A stretch of 64,000 bases of DNA from Rhinopithecus roxellana (Eukaryota > Chordata > Mammalia > Primates > Cercopithecidae): NCBI RefSeq assembly GCF_007565055.1, contig NC_044551.1:92906089-92970088 (forward strand), read 5' to 3'. Position 1 is the stretch's first letter, and each line of letters starts with the position of its first letter. A program made the translations under genes and the position numbers. Below the pieces are notes generated by a model. That model ran no database searches and was not told where the DNA came from. It was given only the letters and a program-made list of their open reading frames with translations. Positions 11,700 to 22,952 of the stretch are shown here, piece by piece.

Positions 11700-12990
11700 A
11701 TCAATAATTTGAAAAACATTCAAGGTGACAAGGGCAACCATCTTATTGGCAATCATTAAGGGGGTAACATAAAATTTACTATTATAGGGAAGTATAATAG
11801 ATGAGTTGGTGGGTAAAGACTGAATCCATACAAAGGTTATTAAATTAATTCTGACATATCCGTAATTATGACAGGCCTGAGAGCAGGACTCTCAAGGTTC
11901 TAGCTGTCATTGGCTCACACATCTTGGAGGGATGGGTCTGGCTCTGTGCATGCAGGTTGATGCCAGGCAGGGAGCTGACATTTTCAAGATGACACCCAGC
12001 CACAGTCACATGAATGCTTGCATGGATTTATACTTCACCTTGGCCCAGAAAGGACTTGGTGGGGGTTTCCTCCACTCTAACAAAAATTTAAAAATTAAAA
12101 TTATGGCTCTTCATACAGAGGCAAATGACACAGACAGCATTAGTGACAGTGATATCGGGCTGGCCGTCTGTCCCAGCCTCTCATCGGTCTAGGCCAGATC
12201 TCTTGGTCTTGCCCCAAGACAAGGGGCATGGGCTTGAGCCTCTTTATATTCTGGGAGTTCCTTCCTCCAGAACTCGCTGAGAGAATACTTTATCTGTTAT
12301 TTGTTGCACGCTGACACTGTGCTTAGGATCTGGCAAGCTACCCAATGTCCTCCCGGGTGCTTTGCAATCGAGACTGACAAATACCCAATTATAAAATCCA
12401 CCAGCGGAAAAGGCAGTTAACTCTGCAAAGGACAGACTCACTTAGCATTTTTATTTGGCTTCCATCTCAGACACTAAAGCAGCCTCAGTATCCTGCTGAA
12501 CAAACCAAAGGTCATGTGTTTCTCCAGCTCCGGATGGTGGGATGCCCTGAGGGCAAAACATCCTTGTGTCTCACCCACCCCAAGGTGGATACAGGGGGTC
12601 TTCCACCACTGCAAACCTTGGTCTTTCTAACCGAAGTTAGAACACTATAGTATAACCAACTAGTATTGGTAAATGGGAAAGAAAGGGAGATCATGGGAAA
12701 TAATGGATTTTGCAGCTTTTATTTGTGAGTGAATGGGCCCACAATTTTCCCTTCCTGAAAGTCAACTTGAAGTTGAAATAATGGGGTGATACACCATGAA
12801 ACAACTCAATGACTACTCGGCCCAGTAGTGTTAGATAAATATTTAAAGTTAAAAATCTCATGTAGAAAGTCTAAGTTAATCATAAAATCAAGGTGAGTCA
12901 AAACATATCCATGCCTTAGTTATGTATTTCATAATTTATCTGTCATAGAGATCAAGAGTTTCATAGGCACCTGTTAAAAAAGATAGCAGG
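11700..12990. other. Unassigned non-coding stretch
   Basis: Mixed composition, including a GC-richer part at 11930-12450. Short open frames have no recognisable domains. An old LTR or LINE remnant is possible but I cannot show it. Confidence 0.4.
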
Positions 12991-12994
12991 CCCC

Positions 12995-13411
12995 AATGCT
13001 GAAGTTCCATGTTACCAATAGAAACGTAAGTTGTTTACGTGGAAGATCTGACCTTCCCAGAAGCCAGGAGAGAAATGAGGGCCACATTTCCAAACAAACC
13101 TTTCAAAACCAAAACCAGGATATTTCACAGCAACCGACCCACCAAAAGGGCCCAGTCAACTTGAGCAACATAATAGGGAAATCTCCTCTGCTTAAACCCA
13201 CACCAAACTGAGGGCAACCATGTGCTTTTTGCACTCTGCTGTCTCCTTGTTCCTACTAAAGCTGCCTTACTGAAGACAATTGTTCTAAGATGTCTGGTGC
13301 AGCTCCGTACTATTTTCTAGACTGAATGTTGCCCAGTTCACGAATCGTTAATAAAAGCCAATTCGATCTTTAAAACTAAATTTGTTGAAATTGTGTTCTT
13401 TGCCACACATT
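12995..13411 (+). repeat. Possible LTR remnant
   Basis: The end has an LTR-like order: 'cacgaatcgttaataaaagc' with an AATAAA signal, then a short T/A-rich tail 'aactaaatttgttgaaattg'. The upstream part has no landmark I can name. Tentative call based on the polyadenylation signal and general layout. Confidence 0.3.
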
Positions 13412-14748
13412 TTCCATTCACAGGCTGAACTTCTGATTTCCCTGATACCCCTAACTCCTTTCAACAACACAGGCTTTTAGAAACTTCAAAAAAGACTTTT
13501 CCTGCCGGAGAATCGTTTAGTTTATTTACATACATCCTGACATGCTCCAGAACGAAGTTCCGATGGCTCTCACAAAAGCATTACATTTCAGAGGTGAAAG
13601 AAACCTTGATGCCCGCATAAGTGCAACTTTCACCTGAAATGTGACCTTGGATTGTAGAGACATCATCTGTGTGTATGACAAGAGCACATCTCTTCCAGCT
13701 GGCCCACTTCCATTCAAAGATGACTTGATTCTAAATTTTCTTTTTCCATTGACCCAACGTCGATATCTCAACCCACTTGGCTTTATTGCTGACTTCTGAA
13801 ACCTTTCAAGATAACTAAAAATCTCTTTTGTATAATGGCCCATTTCGTATTTCAAATATGAAATCCATTTCAGTATTTAATTTAAATGCATTTTAAATAT
13901 AGCAACCAAGGAAATGATTAAAGAATACTATAACCATAGAGTAGCATATGTAAAGCCAGTAAACAGTAATGTGTTGAAAATATACTTAATAACATGCAAA
14001 AATGCTCATGAAATGATAGTCAATAAAAAACGATATAAATCTATAATGGAACTATGATTACAAATGTGTGTGTGTGTATGTGTAAGGTGGAGAAAGAGTG
14101 AAGACAGAGGAAAAGAATGAATAAGAAAATTAAGAGAATTTAAAAAGCCTGGGACAGAATAAACGTGAATAGTGTTATCAGTGGTGGCACCATGAACCAC
14201 TTATAAAATACGTCTATGTATTTTCCAATATGAGCCTTGAATTCATGCCTTTACAGTTACTGTGTGTATCTCTGCACTCACACCCACCCTATACTCTTTA
14301 CAGTTAATTTCATCAAATACCAAGTATTCCTCAGCTGAGGATTTTGAGTCTTTTGTCCTCTACTCTAAACACACTCCAGTTTGTGCATGTGTCTCTTTCT
14401 AGAACTGCCAATAACTGGACACAGCATCTCAGGTGTGGTGTGAATAGCTCAGATGCAGTGGATTAGGGTCTCCTTTGCCCTGGACAAGGTCTTTCTTTCC
14501 ATGCGTTTGACATAGTCTTCCCTCTGGTGGCACGTCATCTGTAATCTCACGTTCACCTTCGAATCAACTAACATAGATGTTCTTTTAAAACATGTTTTGC
14601 TAACAGCATTTTGATAAGTCTTTTTTCTTAGTTCTGGCCATCAGACTGACCAATTAACTGAAATACTTATTTCAATTATTTGGTCTGATCTAATATATAG
14701 TTTAAAATATAAGGAGAATTGTCAATTTTCCAAAGGATAGTCATTCAA
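13412..14748. other. Unassigned AT-rich stretch with a short (TG)n
   Basis: A (TG)n run with one TA break lies at 14064-14083. A 109-codon open frame on the minus strand (13526-13855) matches no family I know. No other feature recognised. Confidence 0.45.
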
Positions 14749-14888
14749 TATTATGGGTTGACTTGTGTCCTTCAAAACACTATACTGAACTGGTGAATCC
14801 AGAACCTGTGAATGTGACCTTATTTGGAAATAGGGTCTTTGCAGATGTAAGCAAGTTATGAGGTCATACTGGATTAGGGTAGGCTGTG
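14749..14888 (+). repeat. MLT1-type LTR fragment (5' part)
   Basis: 'gtgaccttatttggaaatag', 'ggtctttgcagatgtaagca' and 'gaggtcatactggattaggg' in this order are the 5' half of an MLT1 LTR. It is cut off at the adjacent hAT fragment. Confidence 0.8.
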
Positions 14889-14985
14889 GCAGTGGGCATG
14901 GCTATGTGTCAATAAAACTTTATTTTCAGAAATAGACAGTGGGCCACATTTGGCCCATGGGATACAGTTTGCTGATGACTGCTGA
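14888..14985 (+). repeat. hAT-Charlie (MER5-like) 3' fragment
   Basis: 'caataaaactttattttcag', 'gtgggccacatttggcccat' and 'acagtttgctgatgactgctg' in degraded form match the end of a short non-autonomous hAT element also seen at 56405-56634. Family name tentative. Confidence 0.65.
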
Positions 14986-15004
14986 AACTGTTTGAGGAAG
15001 ATAA

Positions 15005-15158
15005 TCATTTTACTGGGTTCACAGGTGAGGGAAGTGAGGCCGAAAGTTAAAAATCTTGTAGAAAATCACACAGTGAATACAGGGTAGCCCTGGAGTTTCA
15101 AATGACACCACATGTCCGGAAGCTGCCATTGTAATCAGTCGGCTACACTATCTTAGAG
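15005..15158 (-). repeat. MIR SINE fragment
   Basis: Reverse-strand MIR core: 'attttactgggttcacaggt', 'gaagtgaggccgaaag', 'aaaatcacacagtgaatac'. Diverged, boundaries approximate. Confidence 0.55.
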
Positions 15159-15198
15159 GCAAGAACAATTCTGCACTTTTGTTAAAAGTGTATTAATT

Positions 15199-15497
15199 GG
15201 CTGGGCATGGTGGCTCATGCCTATAATACCAGCACTTTGGGAGGGCGAGGCGGGCGGCTGGCCTGAGATCAGGAGTTCAAGACCAGCCTGGGCAACATGG
15301 GGAAACCCTGTCTGTACTAAAAATACAAAAAATTAGTGGTGGAGTGTGACTGTGGTCCCAATTACTCAGGAGGCTGAAATGGGAGGATCACTTGAGCCTG
15401 GGAGGTGGAGGCTGCAGTGAGCCGAGATTGTGCCACTGCACTCCAGCCTGGGTGACAGAGTAAGACACCATCTCATTAAAAAATAAATAAACAAATA
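15199..15497 (+). mobile_element. Alu SINE (AluS/J type)
   Basis: Full dimeric Alu from ggctgggcatggtggctcat to an A-rich tail (aaaaaataaataaacaaat). The internal A-rich linker and 'cactgcactccagcctgggt' are present. The many substitutions indicate an older subfamily than AluY. Confidence 0.95.
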
Positions 15498-15514
15498 GCA
15501 AGCTTTTCCAATTC

Positions 15515-15708
15515 CTATATTATCTTGGCAAAAGAAATATATCAACAAGTTCGAAGCAAAACAAAGACAGGCTAAATTTTATTAAATCAAAAAACTGCCA
15601 TAAATTATATATTTTAGAACTATATTATCATGGCAAAAGAAAGATATCAAGTTTGAAGCAAAACAAACACAGGCTAAATTTTATTAAATCAAAAAAACTG
15701 CCATAAAT
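15515..15708. repeat. Tandem duplication, two ~90-bp copies
   Basis: Copy 1 (15515-15606) and copy 2 (15620-15708) share ctatattatc, tggcaaaagaaa, gaagcaaaacaaa, caggctaaattttattaaat and actgccataaat, differing by a few substitutions and small indels. The period is about 105 bp. It directly follows the Alu tail. Confidence 0.92.
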
Positions 15709-15709
15709 G

Positions 15710-16214
15710 TTCTAAAGAAGTTACATATGTTAGAAGATTCAGGAAATTAAAATTCAGAGTTATTGAACATTAGTGTCTCAAACAATCTGTGTATGGGACT
15801 GGAAAACACAATGTACATAAGAGAACAGAGAAAACAAAAATCTTAGGGAATTGGTGAAAGCTTGATGTACATCTCAAAGTTTCTGTTGGTTTTCCTAGGT
15901 GAAACCCCAATTAAAGGGATTTCTTTCAAGTTTCTGGGGCACACAGAAGAAACCTTGAGGATTATGATGTTTCACAACACAAGTCCTTCTTTTGCAGGAT
16001 GGTCTCCACACTGCAGAGGGGCCTTTTACTTGCCTCCAAACCATACTCCTATATTACTCAGTAGTGTTTCGCTGAATCTTTTATTTCCCTAATACAAAAG
16101 TACTCCAACCTCTCTAGGAGTGTTTGACTGAATGTTAAACTGTTCTGCTCAGAAGACATATAACATTAAGTTGTCCAAAATTAGTTGCAAATCACTCAGC
16201 ATCGCTGTATGTAT
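15710..16214. other. Unassigned non-coding stretch
   Basis: No recognised repeat. A 76-codon open frame (15862-16092) has no recognisable domain. Confidence 0.4.
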
Positions 16215-16217
16215 TCT

Positions 16218-16223
16218 CTCTCT

Positions 16224-16265
<42 letters not shown>

Positions 16266-16550
16266 AGATGGAGTCTCACTCTGTAACCCAGGCTGGAGCA
16301 CAGTGGTGCCATGTCGGCTCACTGCAACCTCCGCCTCCTGGGTCCCAGTTCAAGCAATTCTCCTGCCTCAGCCTCCCGAGTAGCTGGGATTACAGGATTG
16401 CACCACCATGCTCAGGTAATTTTTAAATTTTTAGTAGAGATGGGGTTTCACCATGTTAGCCAGGCTGATCTTGAACTCCTGACCTGTGATCCAGCCGCCT
16501 CGGCCTCCCAAAGTGCTGGGATTATAGGCTTAAGCCACCATGCCCGGTCA
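16218..16550 (-). mobile_element. Alu SINE (AluS type)
   Basis: Reverse-oriented Alu with a long poly-T (its A-tail, preceded by a tctctctctc run) followed by gagatggagtctcactctgt and ending 'taagccaccatgcccggtc'. Complete and moderately diverged. Confidence 0.95.
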
Positions 16551-16564
16551 TCTCTCTCTGTTTT

Positions 16565-17424
16565 TTAAAGTACCTTTTCATTTACTGGTTCAGGTAGTTT
16601 TGATCCATAAACACAAAAATCCACATTACTAACAGAATTTAGAGATATTTAGTTAATAGAATAAAATAACTTTTTCGTGACCTAACTGCAGCATGACGTT
16701 GATGCCTCTCAGATCCTTCGAATTAATAACTCAGACACAAAAGGTATTGCTACCACTTGGGTTTTGTTTGAATTCTAAGTAAAAATAATTTATTTCCCAG
16801 AATACAGCTTTAGTTGAGCATGGCAAAATCACATTGGGCCAATGGATTCCTGCCTCATTTCCATAATTATCATAAATATACACAAAAGCATAAATAAAGA
16901 ATAAAGAATTAACTTCACAAATATACTTGGAACAAAACATAAAGCTGCAGAGTGTCACCACATTTAACTCTCTGCTATAATAAATGCCACAGACAAATAG
17001 AGTTAAAAGGGTTAATTAGTCACCAGTGGTTATTTTAATTGCAGTATTGAAAATCAGGCACAAATGCTAGAAGAATTCTCATTACAGGGTTACCTGGGCT
17101 TTAATGGGAGGGTTCGCCTGGGAGAGCGGCATCTCTAAAACATTGTGGAACTGATTACATCTCTTCCTCCCCTTTACCTTTCATAATTAGCTGTACACTA
17201 TTAAGTTAATGCACATTTATCTACAACAATTCAATTCAGACTGCAAGAGAGAATCTTTCTAGTCTATAATTACACTCCAGCTTAATTAGCATAATTTCCA
17301 CTGCACATATTTTAATAAAGAAGCTGCCATTATGGGTTGGCTTCCCATGTGGAAACTCTTCCAGGGAGATACAAATGCTTCCTACTCTCTAACTGCCACA
17401 AATGCAGAGATGACCTAAAGCTGA
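16565..17424. promoter_or_regulatory. Candidate conserved non-coding / enhancer-like block
   Basis: About 850 bp between two Alus with no recognisable repeat. It has several homeodomain-type core sites: ggttaattagtcacc near 17010, tttaattgcag near 17035, cataattagctg near 17183 and cttaattagcataat near 17281. Freedom from repeats in so dense a window suggests constraint. No alignment was available, so function is inference only. Confidence 0.35.
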
Positions 17425-17736
17425 CTTTCTTTTCTTTTTCTTTTTCTTTTTTTTTTTGAGACAGAGTCCAACTCTGTTGCCCAGGCTGGAGTGGAACGGC
17501 GCGATCTCTGCTCACTGCAACCTCCATATCCAGGGTTCAAGCAATTCTCCTCAGCCTCCCGAGTAGCTGGGACTACAGGCACCTACCACCATGCCTGGCT
17601 AATTTTTGTATTTTTAATAGAGACAGATGTTCGCCATGTTGGCCAAGCTGGTCTTGAACTTCTAACCTCAGGTAATCCACCCACCTCGGCCTCCCAAAGT
17701 GCTGGAATTACAGGCGTGAGCCACTGTGCCCGACCT
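17425..17736 (-). mobile_element. Alu SINE
   Basis: Reverse Alu from a T-rich tail with regular C interruptions to 'gtgagccactgtgcccgacc'. Flanks aaagctgacttt and gaagctgccttt form an imperfect target duplication. A 13-base loss within the right-hand part distinguishes it. Confidence 0.93.
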
Positions 17737-18299
17737 GAAGCTGCCTTTCCTTGAGATAGGACTGTTGGGAAGGGCAAGTTTCTGCAGGAGGGGACCTGAT
17801 GGACTCTCCCCACGTGGAGCTAACGGCTAATCCTCCGCGATGGCTGAGGGCTGGTGATGGGGGATTTGGCAATAGTGCCACGTGATGATGGGGTTTGACC
17901 TCATCAGTCTGCAAATGTCTCATCTGAGAGGCTTGAAAAACATTTCTACAGTTTATTTTGGATCTGGCTCTCCAGGGGAAAGCCATTTGAGTGCCTGAAA
18001 TCCAGCTACCACTAGATGTCACCAGTCATTAACTGGGACACAGATAAATGAGCCCTTTAAGATGTTTTCATTAACTTGAAAGACCCTAAGCAACTGGTTG
18101 TCTTCTCTGCAGCTCCCTTGTGTGGGAGCCTGTTAACAACGAGGGAGCCAATCTATTTGTCCAGCCCTGAAATGGCAAATGCCTACCGTGTGATTTAAAA
18201 GGACTGCACACACTTTTCAAGTGTTAGAAATCTGTCCTGATAATAACCAGAATTGTCTGATATAAAGGAAAATCTTCAGTTCCAGTAGCTCATTATATT
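17737..18299. other. Unassigned non-coding stretch
   Basis: No repeat recognised. Open frames across 17708-18022 are continuations of Alu reading frames into flanking sequence. Confidence 0.4.
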
Positions 18300-18315
18300 T
18301 TGCACAAACATCTGG

Positions 18316-18700
18316 CTATTCAAATAAAGTTTGCAAAAAAGATTTTGCCAATGGCATTAATGTTCTTACCAGATCTCTTAGAGAGAAGAATGAGAAGCAT
18401 TTTGCCTCCTCTGAATTTCCTGATGTTGAACGGGAAGTCACAGTATGATGCACAAGAAGATGAGCTTCGAAAAAGAGTAGGAAATCATCGCTATCATCCA
18501 GAAAAACTTTAATGAGAAAACTAGAAAGGAGGCAAATGCAACAAACCAATGATTGTTGTGAATTCCCAAAAAAACTGTTTCAAATCCAAAAGTGGCAAAG
18601 GTAGAAAGTGCGATTCTACCAATGGTTGAAGAGTCCTTGAAAGAAGTAGGGGTTTTTAGAGATGCTAGACACCAGCATCATTTCTGGAAAATCCAGGTAG
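18316..18700 (+). pseudogene. Possible decayed coding relic (unidentified)
   Basis: Several short stretches read like protein in shifting plus-strand frames. One reads FANGINVLTRSLREKNEKHF (about 18339-18398). Another encodes AQEDELRKRVGNHRYHPEKL and stops at 18512. A third encodes NPKVAKVESAILPMVEESLK (about 18583-18642). Stops and frame changes separate them. I cannot name a parent gene. No poly-A tail or target duplication was seen, so chance remains a real alternative. Confidence 0.2.
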
Positions 18701-18867
18701 GTGCCATGAGGCATGGCACATGTGTCAAACATTTCCTTTTCTGCATGGATATTTAAAAATGTAAACATTTTTAAACACCTATTTTGAGTGAATTTAAAGA
18801 GTAATTTCAGTAAGGTATCTATTTACTTTCTCAGTCACCAAAGGTTCAATTTAAAAATAATGCAACA

Positions 18868-19180
18868 GCCCGGGCGCAGTAGCTCATGCCTGCAGTTCCA
18901 GCATTGTGGGAGGTTGAGGTGGGCGGACAACTTAAGGCCAGGAGTTCAAGATCAGCCTGGAAAACATGATGAAACCCCATCTCTACTAAAAAGTACAAAA
19001 AATTAGCTGGGCATGGTGGCGTGCACCTGTAGCCTCAGCTACTCGGTTTCAGGGGTTGAGGCAAGAGAATTGCTTGAACCTGAGAGATGGAGGTTACAGT
19101 GAGCCGAGATCACACCACTGCACTCCAGTCTGGGTGACAGAGTAAGACTCTGATACACAACAAATTAAAAATAACATAAA
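18868..19180 (+). mobile_element. Alu SINE (older type)
   Basis: Starts gcccgggcgcagtagctcat, has the middle A-rich linker and 'ccactgcactccagtctggg', and a degraded tail ending aaaaataacataaaaataac. Diverged AluS/J. Confidence 0.93.
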
Positions 19181-19589
19181 AATAACATAGCAAATATGTA
19201 CGAAGCACTATCACACTATACTGAATGGATTAAAAAATGATGTAATGAAGACTCATTTATGCCATCACAATCTGCATTTTTTCACTGCAACACTAACCAT
19301 TTAGAGCTTATGGGCCTGCAGACAGTTACTTAAACTTGTACTTACGTCTTCAAAATTACAGGTAAATTTCTTTTCTTTTAAAACAAGATGTCCATTGCAG
19401 GGAGCAATGTGCATACTGACTCTTTTAAACTCTGCCACTGTTGCAAAGGTTTTCCAATAGTATTCTCATAGATGTCTGAAGAGATAGGGAATGTTAGTTA
19501 ACAAAACTGAATTGTCCTCATTTCAAAGGTGCATAAATGCTCACTCTGTTCCTTTTCTTTATCAAAACTTTTCATTTAGAAACACAACA
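19181..19589. other. Unassigned non-coding stretch
   Basis: No recognised feature between the Alu and the MIR. Confidence 0.4.
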
Positions 19590-19800
19590 AAGCTAAGAGC
19601 ATGGCCTCTGGAGGCTACCTGCCTTGGGTTGAGTTCAACTTCTCTGCTTACTGACTGTGAGACTGTGGGCAAGCTACATTAGCTCCCTGGGATTTAGTTT
19701 GCTCAGTTGTAAAATGGAAAAATAACATCAGCCAGCTTATAGAACTGAAGAGGAATGAATGGGGGAAAGCGAGGCAGTGAGCTTTGAGCAGCGCTTACTC
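19590..19800 (+). repeat. MIR SINE
   Basis: Forward MIR: 'agagcatggcctctggaggc', 'tgactgtgagactgtgggca' and 'tcagttgtaaaatggaaaaa' in order. About 210 bp, nearly the whole element. Confidence 0.85.
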
Positions 19801-20805
19801 CAAGCAAGTGATAACTGAACCACTCATCTTTATTTGCTCCTTAGCCTTCAAAAATGTAAGAAAACAGCTTTATAACACTTTGGGACCCTTGATCTGCAAA
19901 ACTTCTCTTTGAAATCTGCTCTGGTTTATTACAATAGAAATGCTAGAAAATAGTTTCCTCTGATTTATTGATCTTACCAAAATAGATATAGTCTTTAAAA
20001 ACAGTACACTGTCTCTTCACTTCAGAAGGACCTAGATTTCAGCCTACATTTACATTATATTCATACCTGATATTCAACTGGACCACAGCACATATTTAAC
20101 TCATTGTACTGTAATGGGATTGAATGAACTGACATAGATTTCCATGTTTAATATAAAGAAATCAGTGCTTCTGGCTTCACAAAGACCACATGAATAGGAA
20201 GTTCATAATAGACGGTTGGTATAAATGTCAATATTCACAAAAAAGGTGCCTCTTTTTGAAACTGCTGCCAGAGTTCCTCTCCAGACTTGCACTTTGGACC
20301 CCTGCAGAATGATTTTTACAGGAGTAAGCTCTCCCCCCTCAGAATATGCAGGACATCATCTGTATTTACTTTAATATAACATAAACCAAAAGGCAGACCT
20401 GGTCAGAAAGTTAGATATTTCTCTAGAAAAATTATGCTAGTGATTGAAAATGAAAAAACATGGGGCCTTGAATTGCATAATTATGTCAACCTTGGAAATA
20501 TTAATCACATGACAATTATTTTTCAAAAATTTACATATGTATAAAACAACATTCACAAACATTATATTTCACCAATTCTTAACTTCAAATGGGAGACAAA
20601 ACTCTGTGGCAAACTTCAACTAAATTTGTATCTAAATCCTCAATGTTGAGTCCACTTCCCATGAATTTTGAAATTTACTAGAATTAGTTCCTTCTAGAAG
20701 AACTTCCCCAGAGTGGGGCTGTTGTTATTTTTATTTCACTCACAAAATGTGTGAGCATGGTAGGATTTTTCCCTTTACATTATTTCTGAAGTTCTAACAT
20801 GTAAC
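19801..20805. other. Unassigned AT-rich non-coding stretch
   Basis: No gene or repeat family recognised in this ~1 kb. Confidence 0.4.
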
Positions 20806-20925
20806 CTATATATATATATAGATAGATAGATAACTATAAAAACTATATAGTTATATATGTTACATAGTTATATAAGTTATATATGTTATATAGTTATATA
20901 TATAGTTATATAGCTTATATAACCA
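20806..20925. repeat. AT-rich simple repeat, (TA)n/(GATA)n/(TATAGT)n
   Basis: (TA)n then gatagatagata, then many overlapping tatagttatat blocks that are partly self-complementary. This is a low-complexity tract prone to hairpins and slippage. Confidence 0.9.
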
Positions 20926-21084
20926 GAGACACACACGTTAAGCAATGCATTTATATGTAATTAATATACATTGTCTAATAACAATTGGTGAAATACCACA
21001 CATAACAACTATGCAACTTGTCAGGAACATGATTGTGTTTCTATAAGCCTATTAGTATACATTCAAAGGAAAACAATGTGGTAT

Positions 21085-21105
21085 TAAAAAAAAAAAAAAA
21101 AAAAA
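21085..21105. repeat. Poly-A tract at the AluY insertion site
   Basis: A run of about 20 A's, then gtcc, directly upstream of the AluY. The right flank also reads A-run then tcc, so the Alu may have inserted in or next to an A-rich target. Confidence 0.8.
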
Positions 21106-21109
21106 GTCC

Positions 21110-21389
21110 GGCCGGGCGCGGTGGCTCAAGCCTGTAATCCCAGCACTTTGGGAGGCCGAGACGGGCGGATCAGGAGGTCAGGAGATCGAGACCATCCTGG
21201 CTGACACGGTGAAACCTCGTCTCTACTAAAAAAATACAAAAAAACTAGCCGGGCGAGGTGGCGGGCGCCTGTAGTCCCAGCTACTCGGGAGGCTGAGGCA
21301 GGAGAATGGCGTAAATCCGGGAGGCGGGGCTTGCAGTGAGCTGAGATCCGGCCACTGCACTCCAGCCTGGGCGACAGAGCAAGACTCCG

Positions 21390-21419
<30 letters not shown>
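21110..21419 (+). mobile_element. AluY of Old World monkey type
   Basis: Nearly unmutated full-length Alu. It carries ctagccgggcgaggtggcgg, aatggcgtaaatccgggag and gctgagatccggccactgc, plus 'gcctgtaatcccagc' after a CAAG start. Human AluY has CGTGGTGGCGG, GGCGTGAACC and GATCGCGCC at these places. The changes match what I know of cercopithecid AluY subfamilies (AluYRa-like). Pure A-tail of about 25. It is the strongest clue to the host lineage. Confidence 0.93.
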
Positions 21420-21420
<1 letters not shown>

Positions 21421-21424
21421 CCAT

Positions 21425-22860
21425 TCATTGTAATATTTAGCCTGTGGGAATTTTCATGCTTTTCAGTCTCCGATTTCTGTCTGAATTAATTTTTACTAAA
21501 CAGGGAGACAATAGATTATGCAATGCTCATAAAAAATACAGGATCCCTGCTTCAACACGTGGTACCATGAGAAGCAGCATTAGAAAGGATCAAGCTTTTT
21601 TCTCCCTAAATCAGTGTTCAACATTATACTTCTAGGCTATGTCTCTTAATACTTTCTTTAGTTGGCATTATTGGATTACTGCAACCCAATCCTTAGGCTT
21701 ATTATTGCAAGAAAGCTTAAAATAGCAGATAAGAAACCTTCAATAACCAGCAGATAGAAAAAGCTAACCAAATAATTGTTAGTTCATGTGAATGCCACGT
21801 GGAACCAAACATGAAAGTATTTATTGAAGTTAGATTATATGAAGAAACATACTAATTAGCACCCTTTAGCATTTGGCAATAAAATACAAACTACCTAGAA
21901 GAATAAAAGGAACATGTTAATCATTACTGTCACTATGACTTTAGCACTACTTTTAAAAATGTTTAATGAGCCACAATATAAAATAATTACATGGCAAGTC
22001 AGTTCACATATACCCAAACACACACATACGTGTATGCATAATTAAGTGAAAAACAAGTTATCCTTGCAAAGGTAGACACATTTGATCAGGCTCTGTTCTT
22101 TTCTAGTCTGTTCTGTTTGTTCTGTTCTATTCCATTACATTATTATTCTACAAACACTGTTCAGACCAATAAAAGTATTTTACCACCCACTAATGGATCA
22201 CAACCTGTAGTTAAAAAGTGACTATACAAACACATGTACATGTGTAAATTAATGTATGAGAACTAGATAATCATGCATACTCATATCACATAAAGTATTG
22301 CATATACAATATTAACAGTTTGGCAATTTGAGTAATACTTAGCTTTAAAAGCTAAAAGTAAACCAAGGAAAAAAAGAGCTTGCTTTCATGATTTTAATTT
22401 TATTTAATTTCCTGGTTTATTGGGTATTTCCTTCCTTCCCTTCCTCCAAAGATATGGTCTGCTTTTCAAAGATACGTGCACATGATGAGAACGACAGCAA
22501 TGTTGAGAATATTGCCCCCTGCCACCTGGACACTCATTTCAATTGTCAGAATGAGTTCCACTGCCGTTATGACATATTTTATATTCAGATAAAGAGGGAA
22601 TGATGGGCTTAGATGATACACTGCAAAGGATTATATTATACCTTTAAATATATCATATCATCTGCAAATCTGGCTCCAATTACCAAGTGGGTCCTCACCA
22701 AGGACTGACTGAATGAGAAATGAGCGGGAGTTTGAAATGGGGGTGCCCTGGGATGTGTGGGGGAAGGTTTCATCCTAAGATATTCTTCATCTTATTTAAC
22801 ATAAGGAGAAAACAACTTTTACTGGGTAGGATACAAATTGTACATCTTAAGCTACAATTC
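21425..22860. other. Unassigned AT-rich non-coding stretch
   Basis: No repeat family or coding signal recognised. A string of ttctgttct-like words lies near 22090-22135. Confidence 0.4.
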
Positions 22861-22862
22861 CC

Positions 22863-22952
22863 AAACTGTTTTGGGAATTGTACAAATGAAAATATAAATG
22901 AAATATAAATATAAATAAACTGTTTTGGGAATAATACAAATGAAAATATAAA
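22863..22952. repeat. Tandem duplication, 54-bp period
   Basis: aaactgttttgggaat followed by acaaatgaaaatataaa occurs at 22863-22898 and again at 22917-22952, with three changes between the copies. The first copy also pairs caattccc (22855-22862) with gggaattg, a small inverted repeat. Confidence 0.85.

Noticed and set aside
13526..13855. 109-codon minus-strand frame
   Set aside because: No known motif, no splice or poly-A context. Such lengths occur by chance in AT-moderate sequence.
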